Positions 63,137 to 64,000 of a DNA stretch of 64,000 nucleotides are shown here, one piece after another (the first letter of the stretch is position 1; each line of letters opens with the position of its first letter). Origin of the DNA: Halomonas sp. THAF5a (GTDB lineage: Bacteria > Pseudomonadota > Gammaproteobacteria > Pseudomonadales > Halomonadaceae); assembly GCF_009363755.1 (NCBI RefSeq), contig NZ_CP045417.1:248001-312000 (forward strand). The letters run 5' to 3'. Position numbers and translations under genes: made by a program. The notes below the pieces were generated by a model that searched no databases, was not told the DNA's origin, and saw only the letters and a list, made by a program, of their open reading frames with translations.

Positions 63137-64000
63137 TCAGCGGGCGGCGTCTTCCAGGGCGGCCACCGCGGGCAGGGTCTTGCCTTCCACGTGCTCGAGG
63201 AAGGCGCCGCCGCCGGTGGAGATGTAGGAGACGCGCTCCTCGATGCCGTACTTGTCGATGGCCGCGAGGGTGTCGCCCCCGCCGGCGATGGAGAAGCCGT
63301 CGCTCTCGGCGATGGCCCGGGAGAGCGCCTCGGTGCCGTGGCCGAACTGGTCGATCTCGAACACCCCGACCGGGCCGTTCCAGAGGATGGTGCCGGCATC
63401 CTTGAGCAGGCCGCCCAGGCGCCCGGCGGTCTCGGGGCCGATGTCGAGGATCATCTCGTCATCGCCCACCTGGTCGACGGGCTTGACCACCGCGGAGGCG
63501 TGCTCGGAGAACTCGGTGGCCACCACCACATCGGTGGGCAGCGGGATCTCCACCTTGGCCATCAGCGCCTTGGCCTGATCGATCAGGTCGGCCTCATGCA
63601 GCGACTTGCCGACGTTGTAGCCGGCCGCGGCGATGAAGGTGTTGGCGATGCCGCCGCCGACGATCAGCTGGTCGCACTTCTCGGAGAGGGCGTTTAACAC
63701 CTCGAGCTTGGTGGAGACCTTGGAGCCGCCGACGATCGCCGCCATCGGGCGCTTCGGGGTGGCCAGCGCCTTCTCCAGGGCGTCGAGCTCGGCGGCCAGC
63801 AGCGGGCCGGCGCAGGCGGTCGGCGCGAAGCGCGCCACGCCGTGGGTGGAGGCCTGGGCGCGGTGGGCGGTGCCGAAGGCGTCCATCACGAAGACGTCGC
63901 ACAGCGCGGCGTAGCGCCGGGCCAGGGCCTCGTCGTCCTTCTTCTCGCCGCGGTTGAAGCGCACGTTCTCGAGCAGCACCACCTCGCCGTCGGTCACCTC
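63137..64000 (-). CDS. pgk: Phosphoglycerate kinase (C-terminal part, cut by the window edge)
   Basis: About 288 residues of PGK, which makes ATP from 1,3-bisphosphoglycerate. Recognisable are [81 protein letters not shown] and the C-terminal [14 protein letters not shown]. The frame is open at the right edge and the N-terminal domain start lies outside; an internal GTG at 63997 is not the true start. Likely co-transcribed with fba. Confidence 0.96.
   Translation of the reverse strand, partial: EVTDGEVVLLENVRFNRGEKKDDEALARRYAALCDVFVMDAFGTAHRAQASTHGVARFAPTACAGPLLAAELDALEKALATPKRPMAAIVGGSKVSTKLEVLNALSEKCDQLIVGGGIANTFIAAAGYNVGKSLHEADLIDQAKALMAKVEIPLPTDVVVATEFSEHASAVVKPVDQVGDDEMILDIGPETAGRLGGLLKDAGTILWNGPVGVFEIDQFGHGTEALSRAIAESDGFSIAGGGDTLAAIDKYGIEERVSYISTGGGAFLEHVEGKTLPAVAALEDAAR

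Overview
The window reads as a chromosomal segment of a high-GC gammaproteobacterium, most likely Halomonas or another member of the Halomonadaceae. This rests on base composition, on Shine-Dalgarno-led genes packed into short operons, and on gene content: an orphan periplasmic glycine-betaine binding protein, a DUF6394 protein paired with an RCK potassium channel, glnA-DUF4124-ntrBC, a liv operon beside an NSS transporter, and pgk-fba. No rRNA, tRNA, CRISPR array, IS element or prophage was seen.

Positions 1-8.2 kb: a DauA-type SulP carrier cut by the left edge diverges from a small ribbon-helix-helix protein across a palindromic operator region. Next comes a co-directional minus-strand block: a thermostable-hemolysin family protein, an AMP-ligase fused in frame to a heme-oxygenase-like putative diiron domain, an SDR, and a QseBC-like two-component system. 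This block is the best candidate for an undescribed biosynthetic system. A decayed NlpC/P60 lipoprotein and a DUF6482-like gene follow upstream. Positions 8.4-20 kb: gloA, the betaine binding protein, an AttEFGH-like lipoprotein export operon, a Zur-boxed znu operon that begins with an unannotated 49-residue His-rich membrane peptide, ubiF, tspO and a methyltransferase. Positions 20-32 kb: an MFS carrier, a UPF0145 protein, a DUF4349 lipoprotein, GDPD, GNAT, arsH with an ArsR-like operator, phoD with Pho-box-like repeats, a candidate sigma-54 small RNA, a DUF4202 protein, a DUF6746-like protein, a C45 hydrolase and a dicarboxylate/glutamate symporter.

Positions 32-49 kb: livJ faces livMHFG plus an NSS transporter; then typA, a GT-like fragment and the nitrogen-control locus. 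That locus has glnA with a near-consensus NtrC site and sigma-54 promoter, a ZIP carrier, a DUF4124 protein, and ntrBC with an NtrC box in front of ntrB. The DNA-binding end of ntrC is repeated in tandem as a broken copy. Positions 49-64 kb: pepP with a POT peptide carrier, a dGTPase coupled to an RNase T2, a NERD protein, a sirtuin, YciH, a HAD phosphatase, DUF6394 plus an RCK channel, a CaCA exchanger whose start region contains an eight-G tract, a DUF4235-like protein, fba, and pgk cut by the right edge.

Functional themes are nitrogen scavenging (Ntr, liv, peptides, glutamate), metal and phosphate homeostasis (Zur, ArsR-like, Pho-like and Fur-like sites) and ion/osmotic balance (betaine, K+, Ca2+/Na+). 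Family names come from reading the translations; no database search was run.
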